Part shown: positions 1 through 5,100 of the stretch, one piece after another
Position numbering within the stretch: the first letter of the stretch is position 1
Layout of the letters: every line of letters begins with the position of its first letter
Assembly: GCA_021372535.1 (NCBI GenBank)
Contig: JAJFUH010000019.1
Coordinates: 1 to 8,226, forward strand
DNA: 8,226 nt
Reading direction: 5' to 3'
Origin: a bacterium
GTDB taxonomy: Bacteria; Latescibacterota; Latescibacteria; Latescibacterales; Latescibacteraceae
The notes under the pieces: generated by a model
The model's input: only the letters and a program-made list of their open reading frames with translations
Database searches by the model: none
What the model was told of the DNA's origin: nothing
Made by a program: the position numbers and the translations under genes

Positions 1-23
1 GTTTTTCGGGAATGTGTGAACTC

Positions 24-40
24 ACGAGCCTTCGGCTCGT
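24..40. repeat. Small perfect hairpin downstream of carA
   Basis: The 7-bp perfect stem ACGAGCC / GGCTCGT closes on the three-base loop TTC. It lies about 165 nt beyond the carA stop and lacks a following T-run on either strand. It may be an mRNA 3'-end structure or part of a repeat that continues beyond the window edge. Confidence 0.4.
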
Positions 41-55
41 TCGGACAGCACCCAT

Positions 56-155
56 TCTTTTTCCGAAAACCGGTTGTGACCGCGGGGCTTTTCAATGGGG
101 TTGAAAAACACCAACAAGAATCATATATATTCTATTTATAATCAATGTAATACAA
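56..155. repeat. Dispersed direct repeat, copy 1 (operon 3' side)
   Basis: This copy matches 4534-4634 in the same orientation. A first block of 33 bp at 63-95 is identical, beginning CCGAAAACCGGTTGTGACCG. A second block of 22 bp at 128-149, beginning TATTCTATTTATAATC, is also identical, followed by one mismatch and TACAA. The roughly 32 bp between the blocks is largely diverged, although block spacing is kept to within 1 bp (65 versus 66). The first block can form a small hairpin (CGGT, loop TGTG, ACCG). The second contains TATAAT on the plus strand, but no good -35 hexamer precedes it. I saw no terminal inverted repeats and no coding potential. Confidence 0.8.
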
Positions 156-204
156 CTCAGTATTGATTCCGGAAGGCCGCCAGGGGAAATGCATTTTATG
201 AAAC

Positions 205-1383
205 CTAACCGCTGATAAGCCCGGCGAAACGATCGAACAGATAATCAGCATCGTGCGGGCCGGGCGAAGACTCGGGATGATACTGGATGCTGAACGCCTT
301 CAGTTTTTCCGAAACAATGCCCTCGATCGTATTATCGTTCAGGTTGATATGGGTGACAACGGAGCCATCGGGAATCGAGCCGGGTTTCACCGCAAAGCCG
401 TGGTTCTGGCTCGATATCTCCACCTTCGCCGTCGTCGTGTCCATAACCGGTTGGTTTTCCCCACGGTGGCCGAACTTGAGCTTGAACGTCGTGCCGCCGA
501 GCGCAAGGCCCAGAAGCTGGTGGCCGAGGCAGATTCCGAACATGGGCTTTTTACCCAGAAGCTTCCGTATGGTTTCGATGGCATACTTGACCGCATCCGG
601 GTCGCCGGGCCCGTTCGACAGGAAAACTCCATCGGGATCGAGCGCAAGCACCTCTTCCGCGGTCGTTTTCGCCGGAACCACCATGACCTTGAAGTTACGG
701 GCCAGCAGTTTCCTGAGTATGTTGTACTTGATACCGTAATCGAACGCGACAACCATGGGGAGAGGCGAACGGTCGAATTCATCTTTCGATACCCGCTCAA
801 ATCCGGCATGGTATTCCTTCATGTGACGGACAGTGAGACGTCTTTTCAGGCTTTCCGGGGTTTCGAGCACATAGTACGGTTCGGCGCAGGTAACCTCGCT
901 CGCCAGGTCTGCCCCGACCATGAGCGGAGAAGCCTGTGCCTTTGCCACGAGCGAATCCGGGTCCCGGTCGATGGTGCCGATAACGCCGCGGAGCGCTCCC
1001 TTCTCGCGGATGATTCTGACGAGCTCCCGGGTGTCGATGCCCTCGATGCCGATGATACCGTACCGCGCAAGAAATTCGCCGAGCGTCCCGCTCATGCGGA
1101 AATTCGCCGGATAGGGGCAGTACTCCTTGACCACGAAACCCGCGACATAGGGCCTGTCCGACTCGAAATCCTCCGGATTCACCCCGTAATTCCCGATGAG
1201 CGGATAGGTCATGGTCACTATCTGACGGTGATAGGAGGGGTCGGTGAGGACTTCCTGGTATCCGGTCATCCCGGTATTGAAAACCACCTCGCCGGTATTT
1301 TCGCCTTCCGCGCCGAAGTTGTATCCAAAAAACACCTTGCCGTTTTCAAGGGCAAGTGCGGCTTTTTTTCTGTCTTTTTTCAT
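205..1383 (-). CDS. carA: Carbamoyl-phosphate synthase small (glutaminase) subunit
   Basis: CarA hydrolyses glutamine and channels ammonia to the large subunit CarB, which makes carbamoyl phosphate for pyrimidines and arginine. The 392-residue length is about usual for the family. The N-terminal CPSase_sm_chain domain occupies roughly residues 6-135 (TGMTGYQEVLTDPSY at 37-51). The C-terminal class I glutamine amidotransferase domain covers about 210-388. It shows SNGPGDP at 256-262, nucleophile Cys285 in GICLGHQ, and His369/Glu371 in QYHPESSPGP, so the catalytic triad is complete. The ATG at 1383 has only a weak AGGA about 9 nt upstream. It is the last gene of the pyr operon, 103 nt after pyrC, a gap without a convincing promoter. 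carB is not next to it and must lie outside the window. Presence next to pyrR/B/C suggests the pyrimidine rather than the arginine isoform. Confidence 0.97.
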   Translation of the reverse strand: MKKDRKKAALALENGKVFFGYNFGAEGENTGEVVFNTGMTGYQEVLTDPSYHRQIVTMTYPLIGNYGVNPEDFESDRPYVAGFVVKEYCPYPANFRMSGTLGEFLARYGIIGIEGIDTRELVRIIREKGALRGVIGTIDRDPDSLVAKAQASPLMVGADLASEVTCAEPYYVLETPESLKRRLTVRHMKEYHAGFERVSKDEFDRSPLPMVVAFDYGIKYNILRKLLARNFKVMVVPAKTTAEEVLALDPDGVFLSNGPGDPDAVKYAIETIRKLLGKKPMFGICLGHQLLGLALGGTTFKLKFGHRGENQPVMDTTTAKVEISSQNHGFAVKPGSIPDGSVVTHINLNDNTIEGIVSEKLKAFSIQYHPESSPGPHDADYLFDRFAGLISG

Positions 1384-1486
1384 GAATTTATCCTGTAAAA
1401 AACCTTATGTTTCCATTAAACTGCTCAGAGACGTAAAGGTTTCGTCAAAGCGTTGAATCCGTTTTATTCCGAGTAATTCACATCGA

Positions 1487-2773
1487 TCATCTGTCTGCGC
1501 AGGTATGGACAACCCCTCCGACCACGGTTGCTGCGACCTTCCCGGGCAGCTCCCAGCCGGAGAACGGCGTATTCTTCGATTTCGATTTCATCATGTCCGG
1601 CTCGACAGTCCACGGCGACTCAGGATTGTACATGGCCACATCGCCGATACCGCCGACGACGAGGGCGCCGCCCTCGATTCCCAGAATTATCGAGGGTTCG
1701 AGGGTCAGCTTACGCACCGCATCGCGCCAGGAAAGAATGCCGGGAATAATAAGCTCACGGTGGATGACAGCAAGCGCGGTCTCAAGCCCGGTTACCCCGA
1801 ACGCGGCATCGATGAACTCGCACTCCTTTATTTCGAGCGCGTGGGGAGCATGATCGGTTGCAATGGCGTCGATAGTGCCATCCCGCAACCCTTCGCGGAG
1901 AGCCTCGATATCATCATCCCCGCGGAGAGGCGGTTTCATCTTGTACCGCGTGTCGTAGGTGGCGACGAGCTTCTCGGTCAGGGTGAGATGGTGCGGCGTC
2001 ACATCACAGGTTACATTCACGCCACGGGCTTTTGCGGCTCTGATGATCTCGACCGCGCCGCGGGTCGACAGATGGGTCACATGGAGTCTTGTCCCGGTAT
2101 ACTCCGCGATGGCGACATCGCGCATGATCGGCGCATCCTCGGCAAGACGGGGTATTCCCCTGAGACCGAGCTCGGCTGACAGGGCGCTTTCATTCATATG
2201 CCCGTCCTTAGAAAGATCGGCGTTCTCCTCGTGGGCGATGACCGGTTTCCCGACCATGGCCGCATACCGGAGCGCATTGAGCATGATACGGGCATTTGCC
2301 ACCCCGGAGCCATCATCCGAGAATCCGACCGCGCCGGCGTGCGCCATATCGTGCATCTCGACAAGCTCCTTGCCCTCACGGCCTCTTGTTATCGCCCCGA
2401 CAGGATACACACGGGCTTTCGCTCCATGCGCCTGTTCGAGGATATACCGTATACGGCCAGCGTCATCGGCGGGAGGCCTGGTGTTCGGCATGGCGCATAC
2501 CGCGGTGAAACCGCCGGCCGCCGCCGCTTCGCAACCGCTCATGATGGTTTCGGATTCCTCGCCTCCGGGTTCTCTGAGATGAGCATGCATATCGATGAGT
2601 CCCGGCATGACGAGCATTCCCGATGCATCGATAACCTCCGCTCCGCCCGTACCGAGACCGGATTGAAGCGACTCGATACGGCCGTTCCTTATCCGGATGT
2701 CGAGGATGCCATCTATTTCCTGCGCGGGATCGATTACATAACCGCCTTTGATGACAAGGTCTTTTCTGTTCAT
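1487..2773 (-). CDS. pyrC: Dihydroorotase (type I)
   Basis: This enzyme reversibly cyclises N-carbamoyl-aspartate to dihydroorotate, the third step of pyrimidine synthesis, in the cytoplasm. It belongs to the amidohydrolase superfamily, and its 428 residues are typical of the long type I enzymes of Bacillus and Aquifex. Metal-binding residues are visible: His63 and His65 in DMHAHLREPG (61-70), Asp153 in GFSDDGSG, His181 in VIAHEEN, His234 in HVTHLS, and catalytic Asp307 in ATDHAPH. The C-terminal SGWELPGK signature (405-412) is present. Asp153 in place of a carboxylated lysine fits type I. The ATG at 2773 has a strong GGAGGAAGGA upstream and overlaps the pyrB stop as ATGA, indicating translational coupling. 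No catalytic residue appears missing, so it is predicted to be active and is not the inactive PyrC' partner found in some ATCase complexes. Confidence 0.97.
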   Translation of the reverse strand: MNRKDLVIKGGYVIDPAQEIDGILDIRIRNGRIESLQSGLGTGGAEVIDASGMLVMPGLIDMHAHLREPGGEESETIMSGCEAAAAGGFTAVCAMPNTRPPADDAGRIRYILEQAHGAKARVYPVGAITRGREGKELVEMHDMAHAGAVGFSDDGSGVANARIMLNALRYAAMVGKPVIAHEENADLSKDGHMNESALSAELGLRGIPRLAEDAPIMRDVAIAEYTGTRLHVTHLSTRGAVEIIRAAKARGVNVTCDVTPHHLTLTEKLVATYDTRYKMKPPLRGDDDIEALREGLRDGTIDAIATDHAPHALEIKECEFIDAAFGVTGLETALAVIHRELIIPGILSWRDAVRKLTLEPSIILGIEGGALVVGGIGDVAMYNPESPWTVEPDMMKSKSKNTPFSGWELPGKVAATVVGGVVHTCADR

Positions 2774-3696
2774 TCTTCCTTCCTCCCGCTCAGAAGGTAC
2801 AGTACCGCCATTCTGACCGCCTCGCCGTTGGTAACCTGGTCGAGAATGAGACTTTTCGGGGAATCCGCAACCTCGTAATCGAGCTCGATCCCGCGATTGA
2901 TGGGGCCGGGATGCATGACGACCGCATCGGGCTTCATACGTTTGACCCGCTCCCTGGTCAGGCCGAACATGGCGGTGTATTCCCGTGACGAGGGTATGAG
3001 CCCGCCGGTCTGGCGCTCTTTCTGGATACGGAGCATATAGAGCACATCATACTCCGGCAGAATTCCGTCGAAATCATAGTGGACATCGACTCCGAAGGCA
3101 TCCATATGGATGGGAATGAGGGTTGACGGCCCACAGAGATCAACCTGGGCGCCCATGGTTTTCAGCCCCCAGATATCGGAGCGCGCCACCCGTGAATGCG
3201 TGATGTCGCCGACAATGAGAACCCTGAGCCCGTCGAGAGAGCCGAACCGCTCGCGCATGGTCAGCATATCGAGGAGCGCCTGTGTCGGGTGCTCGTGCGG
3301 ACCATCCCCGGCGTTGATGATGCGGCACTTCGTGTGATTTGCCAGAAACTGGGGCGTTCCGGGCGACGAGTGACGGGTGACGATGATGTCGATCTTCATG
3401 GCTTCGATATTCCGCACGGTGTCGCGGAGCGATTCACCCTTCGAGACGCTCGACGAGCTTTTTGCGAACGAAACCACTTCCGCGCTGAGACGGCGCTCTG
3501 CAAGCTCGAAGGAAATCCGTGTCCGTGTCGAATCCTCGAAAAAGAGATTGAGAACCGCAACCCCTTTCAATGTCGGAACGATACGGATAGGCCTGTCGAG
3601 CACCTCGCGGAACGAGACCGCGGTATCGAGAATGGTTGTAATGTCCTCCTTCGACACTCCCTTGAGGCCGAAGAGATGATCCAGTCCGAACGCCAT
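2770..3696 (-). CDS. pyrB: Aspartate carbamoyltransferase catalytic subunit
   Basis: PyrB condenses carbamoyl phosphate with aspartate to N-carbamoyl-aspartate, the committed step of pyrimidine synthesis. It has 308 residues, the normal length of the catalytic chain. The N-terminal carbamoyl-phosphate domain shows FFEDSTRTR (52-60, the S-T-R-T-R phosphate loop), SVSKGES (83-89, with the lysine donated to the neighbouring subunit's site) and HPTQALLD (136-143). The C-terminal aspartate domain carries MHPGPINRG (261-269). All expected active-site motifs are intact. The ATG at 3696 shares one base with the pyrR stop (TGATG), and a GGAGGTGA ribosome binding site lies inside the end of pyrR. No pyrI regulatory subunit gene is present, so allosteric control of the E. 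coli kind is not expected. Control is more likely through PyrR and attenuation, as in Bacillus. Confidence 0.97.
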   Translation of the reverse strand: MAFGLDHLFGLKGVSKEDITTILDTAVSFREVLDRPIRIVPTLKGVAVLNLFFEDSTRTRISFELAERRLSAEVVSFAKSSSSVSKGESLRDTVRNIEAMKIDIIVTRHSSPGTPQFLANHTKCRIINAGDGPHEHPTQALLDMLTMRERFGSLDGLRVLIVGDITHSRVARSDIWGLKTMGAQVDLCGPSTLIPIHMDAFGVDVHYDFDGILPEYDVLYMLRIQKERQTGGLIPSSREYTAMFGLTRERVKRMKPDAVVMHPGPINRGIELDYEVADSPKSLILDQVTNGEAVRMAVLYLLSGRKEE

Positions 3697-4256
3697 CAGC
3701 TCTCACCTCCACGGTCAAGGGTGACGAGTGTCACTTCATCGACGCCGTCCTCTTCGAGCATGCGGACTCTGATTTCCTCGTCCGTATCGGTCGGGATTTT
3801 TTTCCCTATATAGTCCGCCCTGAGGGGAAGCTCACGGTGTCCGCGATCGACCAGAACCGCCAGCTCCACCCGTCCCGGCCTCCCGAAATCCATGATCGCA
3901 TCGAGCGCGCTCCGCACAGTCCTCCCCGTGTAAAACACATCGTCGACCAGCACGACGGTGATGCCCTCGACCTCGAACTGTATCGAGGTGATCTGCACAT
4001 TCGGCTGTTTGAGGGCGACCCTGAAATCATCCCGGTACATTGTCACATCGAGAATGCCCACGGGGATCGGCGTGTTCTCAACCTCTTCGATCATGGCGGC
4101 GATTCGTCTGGCTATGTGAACACCCCGTGTCTGAAGGCCGACTAACACCAGATTGTCCGGGCCGCTGTTGCTGTCGAGAATCTCGTAGGCTATGCGCTGC
4201 AGGGCGCGTTTGATGTCGGCGGCATCCATTACCTTCAGCTCGTTTTTGATGGTCAC
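3696..4256 (-). CDS. pyrR: PyrR pyrimidine attenuation regulator / uracil phosphoribosyltransferase
   Basis: In Bacillus, PyrR binds pyr mRNA leaders in response to UMP/UTP and promotes termination, and it also has uracil phosphoribosyltransferase activity. This 186-residue protein aligns end to end with Bacillus PyrR as I remember it. The type I PRTase PRPP-binding motif VVLVDDVFYTGRT is at 101-113, LVGLQTRGVHIARR is at 38-51, and the PyrR-typical LVDRGHRELPLRADYIGKKIPT is spread over 135-156. The start is GTG at 4256, preceded at good spacing by GGAGGTG. An internal ATG at residue 10 would remove the N-terminal strand and has a poorer ribosome site. It is the first gene of the operon, about 20 nt after the leader terminator, and overlaps pyrB by 1 nt. 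Position and family together imply autoregulation of the operon. Which RNA site it binds is not clear. Confidence 0.95.
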   Translation of the reverse strand: MTIKNELKVMDAADIKRALQRIAYEILDSNSGPDNLVLVGLQTRGVHIARRIAAMIEEVENTPIPVGILDVTMYRDDFRVALKQPNVQITSIQFEVEGITVVLVDDVFYTGRTVRSALDAIMDFGRPGRVELAVLVDRGHRELPLRADYIGKKIPTDTDEEIRVRMLEEDGVDEVTLVTLDRGGES

Positions 4257-4261
4257 CCTTG

Positions 4262-4268
4262 CACCTCC
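4262..4268 (-). promoter_or_regulatory. Ribosome binding site of pyrR
   Basis: GGAGGTG reads on the minus strand five nucleotides before the GTG start of pyrR. This near-perfect anti-16S match supports the GTG at 4256 over the ATG nine codons later. It lies directly after the attenuator U-run. Confidence 0.85.
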
Positions 4269-4277
4269 GTTCCGGAC

Positions 4278-4304
4278 AAAAAAAACCTCACCTGCAAAGG
4301 TGAG
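4278..4304 (-). terminator. Intrinsic terminator in the pyrR leader (attenuator)
   Basis: On the minus strand CTCACCT, loop TTGC and AGGTGAG form a perfect 7-bp stem, then GG and eight consecutive T. It sits between the pyr promoter and the pyrR ribosome binding site, with only about 21 nt from the U-run to the GTG. It therefore cannot be the end of an upstream gene and must act on the operon's own transcript. This is the standard position of an attenuator. A clear mutually exclusive antiterminator was not found by eye. A leader reading frame ends immediately 5' of the stem, so ribosome-coupled attenuation is an alternative to PyrR-dependent attenuation. Confidence 0.85.
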
Positions 4305-4445
4305 ATTTTACAATCCATAGCCCTGTACGGGAAACAACCGTTCCCGGCCGGAAAATTCAGTAAATGTCATACTATACACGGTATTCTGCATGATACTCTG
4401 TGATTTGTTTCTCCAGCTGCGGATTCAATGAGCTTAAACTTATCA

Positions 4446-4474
4446 ATTATACAAAATTTTTTTTCGGGAGTCAA
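4446..4474 (-). promoter_or_regulatory. Sigma70-type promoter of the pyr operon
   Basis: On the minus strand the -35 is TTGACT (4474-4469) and the -10 is TATAAT (4451-4446), with exactly 17 bp between them. The spacer contains an A8T4 tract, and further A-tracts lie upstream at about 4480-4500, resembling an UP element. The start point is expected near 4439. An inverted pair AGTCA / TGACT (4493-4497 and 4469-4473) overlaps the -35 and could be coincidence. The match to consensus is strong enough to rest on sequence alone. Confidence 0.85.
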
Positions 4475-4503
4475 TAACGGAAATTTTTTTGTGACTTTTT
4501 CTC

Positions 4504-4531
4504 TTCTGCCTTGTGCCTTCTGCCTTGTGCC
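4504..4531. repeat. Heptamer tandem array TTNTGCC x4
   Basis: Four contiguous 7-bp units alternate TTCTGCC, TTGTGCC, TTCTGCC, TTGTGCC, so the array is also two copies of a 14-mer. Similar heptanucleotide arrays occur between genes in many bacterial genomes, for example the short tandemly repeated repeats of cyanobacteria. It is not coding. It lies directly before the direct-repeat copy 2. Confidence 0.85.
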
Positions 4532-4533
4532 TG

Positions 4534-4634
4534 TCTTTTCCCGAAAACCGGTTGTGACCGCGGGGCTTTTCAACGGGTTTGTAAATTCGCGCGATTTAAT
4601 AGTCGATATTCTATTTATAATCAATGTATTACAA
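4534..4634. repeat. Dispersed direct repeat, copy 2 (operon 5' side)
   Basis: This is the partner of 56-155, in the same orientation. The conserved blocks are 4541-4573 (33 bp identical) and 4607-4628 (22 bp identical), followed by one mismatch and TACAA at 4630-4634. The spacer is diverged. With copy 1 it brackets the pyr operon and its promoter, the copies lying about 4.48 kb apart. Confidence 0.8.
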
Positions 4635-4737
4635 TACAATTCATCGTGGATTTTGGGGGTAGAAAGCGAAAAAATATTTTTTTTGTGGGGAGCTGCTTTA
4701 AATCAGCCGACATCATTGACCCCCCTCGGCTGCGCCG

Positions 4738-4765
4738 TGTCCCCCCTGTAAAAGAAGGGGGGATG
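4738..4765. repeat. GC-rich hairpin element (C6T / AG6)
   Basis: CCCCCCT at 4741-4747 and AGGGGGG at 4756-4762 form a perfect 7-bp stem around an eight-base A-rich loop, extended by T4740-A4763 and two wobble pairs. A second C-run (4720-4725) just upstream could pair with the same G-run. It resembles short GC-rich palindromic intergenic elements. Neither strand has a U-run after it, so it is not an obvious terminator. Confidence 0.6.
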
Positions 4766-4860
4766 TCCGATTCGCCGCGCTGTGTCACCGTGTAAGGACA
4801 GGATGAATTTCTTACAATCAAAGACACACCATGAAAATGAAGTAAATAATCGATCTCTTT

Positions 4861-4887
4861 TCTCTGTGTTCGCCGTGTTCGCCGTGG
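4861..4887. repeat. 9-bp tandem array TCGCCGTGT x3
   Basis: Three head-to-tail 9-bp units read TCTCTGTGT, TCGCCGTGT, TCGCCGTGG. The first unit differs at two positions from the second, and the third at one. The array is non-coding and followed by an A/T-rich tract. It is a different repeat family from the heptamer array and the ATCCGC array nearby. Confidence 0.75.
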
Positions 4888-4944
4888 TTAAATACATTTT
4901 TTTTTACTTCAATGCTTATCAAAAGATATAGCCAGAAATACTTT

Positions 4945-4983
4945 ATCCGGTTATTCAATTAACCCGGATTATTCGCGAGAATA
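4945..4983. repeat. Two adjacent palindromes
   Basis: The first (4945-4969) pairs ATCCGGTTA with TAACCCGGAT around TTCAAT, leaving one bulged base. The second (4970-4983) is TATTC, loop GCGA, GAATA. They abut without a gap. Neither has a U-tract, so a terminator role for the upstream hydrolase transcript is possible but not supported. Confidence 0.5.
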
Positions 4984-5006
4984 TTTCACCATAAAGAATC
5001 GGAGAA

Positions 5007-5031
5007 GGGGTAATTCATAAATTACCCCTAC
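5007..5031 (-). repeat. REP-like palindrome with GTAG foot, copy 1
   Basis: Read on the minus strand, GTAG is followed by a 9-bp perfect hairpin (GGGGTAATT / AATTACCCC, four-base loop). The fourth base of the foot is shared with the stem. A GTAG-type tetranucleotide 5' of an imperfect palindrome is the hallmark of REP elements processed by REP-associated Y1 (RAYT) transposases. No such transposase is in the window. A second element with the same foot but a different stem is at 8077-8102. Confidence 0.55.
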
Positions 5032-5061
5032 CATGTTACACCGGACAGGTACGAAACACAA

Positions 5062-5100
5062 ATCCGCGTTTATCCGCCCGATCCGCGAAAATCCGCGTTC
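5062..5100. repeat. ATCCGC array at the hydrolase 3' end
   Basis: ATCCGC recurs at 5062, 5072, 5081 and 5091, three of the four continuing as ATCCGCG, with 9-10 bp periodicity. The array runs into the last base of the hydrolase stop codon. A 21-bp portion (5080-5100) recurs inverted at 6137-6157, with 17 of 21 positions matching, just upstream of the same gene. Confidence 0.75.

Larger units (their letters stand above)
1..204. other. Non-coding region downstream of carA
   Basis: This is the 3' flank of the pyr operon, and I see no gene in it. It contains a 7-bp hairpin at 24-40 (ACGAGCC, loop TTC, GGCTCGT), one copy of a dispersed repeat at 56-155, and an A/T-rich 7-bp hairpin at 89-107 (TTTTCAA, loop TGGGG, TTGAAAA). 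None of the hairpins is followed by a U-run on the minus strand, so no classical intrinsic terminator for carA is visible. carB, which often follows carA, does not start here, at least within 200 bp of the carA stop. Confidence 0.7.
4257..4440 (-). promoter_or_regulatory. 5' leader of the pyr operon
   Basis: The predicted transcript starts near 4438-4440 and runs about 183 nt to pyrR. In order it holds a possible 27-codon frame (ATG at 4391, TAA at 4308-4310), a small hairpin GGGAA / TTCCC at 4330-4346, the terminator hairpin at 4287-4304 with its U-run, and the pyrR ribosome binding site. A second 21-codon frame (ATG at 4318) reads through the terminator, and its TGA overlaps the pyrR GTG as GTGA. 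I did not find a convincing match to the Bacillus PyrR binding-loop consensus, which contains an AGAGAGG-type loop. The nearest string is CACAGAGTATCATGCAGA near 4404-4387, which is weak. Confidence 0.6.
4475..5099. other. Gene-free, repeat-dense intergenic region
   Basis: I find no supportable gene in the roughly 625 bp between the pyr promoter and the stop of the upstream hydrolase. Open frames here are short, cross the repeats and lack ribosome sites. Instead it contains, from 4504 to 5099: a heptamer array, a copy of the roughly 100-bp direct repeat, a GC-rich hairpin, a 9-bp tandem array, two adjacent palindromes, a GTAG-footed palindrome, and an ATCCGC array ending at the hydrolase stop codon. 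It lies 3' of one minus-strand unit and 5' of the next. No U-tailed terminator for the upstream unit is obvious on the minus strand. Confidence 0.7.

Noticed and set aside
128-155. Plus-strand promoter from the TATAAT in the direct repeat
   Set aside because: No TTGACA-like hexamer lies 16-18 bp upstream in either copy, and no gene follows on the plus strand.
253-1398. Long plus-strand reading frame of 381 codons
   Set aside because: It is antisense to carA, whose product carries all family motifs. The translation has no recognisable domain and is rich in Arg/His, typical of an opposite-strand shadow in GC-rich DNA.
1505-2878. Plus-strand frames of over 200 codons opposite pyrC
   Set aside because: pyrC explains this DNA fully, with intact catalytic motifs. 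The plus-strand products match nothing I recognise.
4367-4639. Minus-strand frame of 90 codons upstream of pyrR
   Set aside because: It runs through the direct repeat, the heptamer array and the consensus pyr promoter, and has no ribosome binding site. It is not a credible gene.
4428-4795. Plus-strand frames of about 100 codons in the intergenic gap
   Set aside because: They are composed of repeat DNA (heptamers, C-runs, T-runs) translated in frame, without ribosome sites or plausible protein composition.
4504-5100. CRISPR array
   Set aside because: Repeat units are only 7-10 bp and contiguous, without unique spacers of 25-40 bp, and no cas gene is present.
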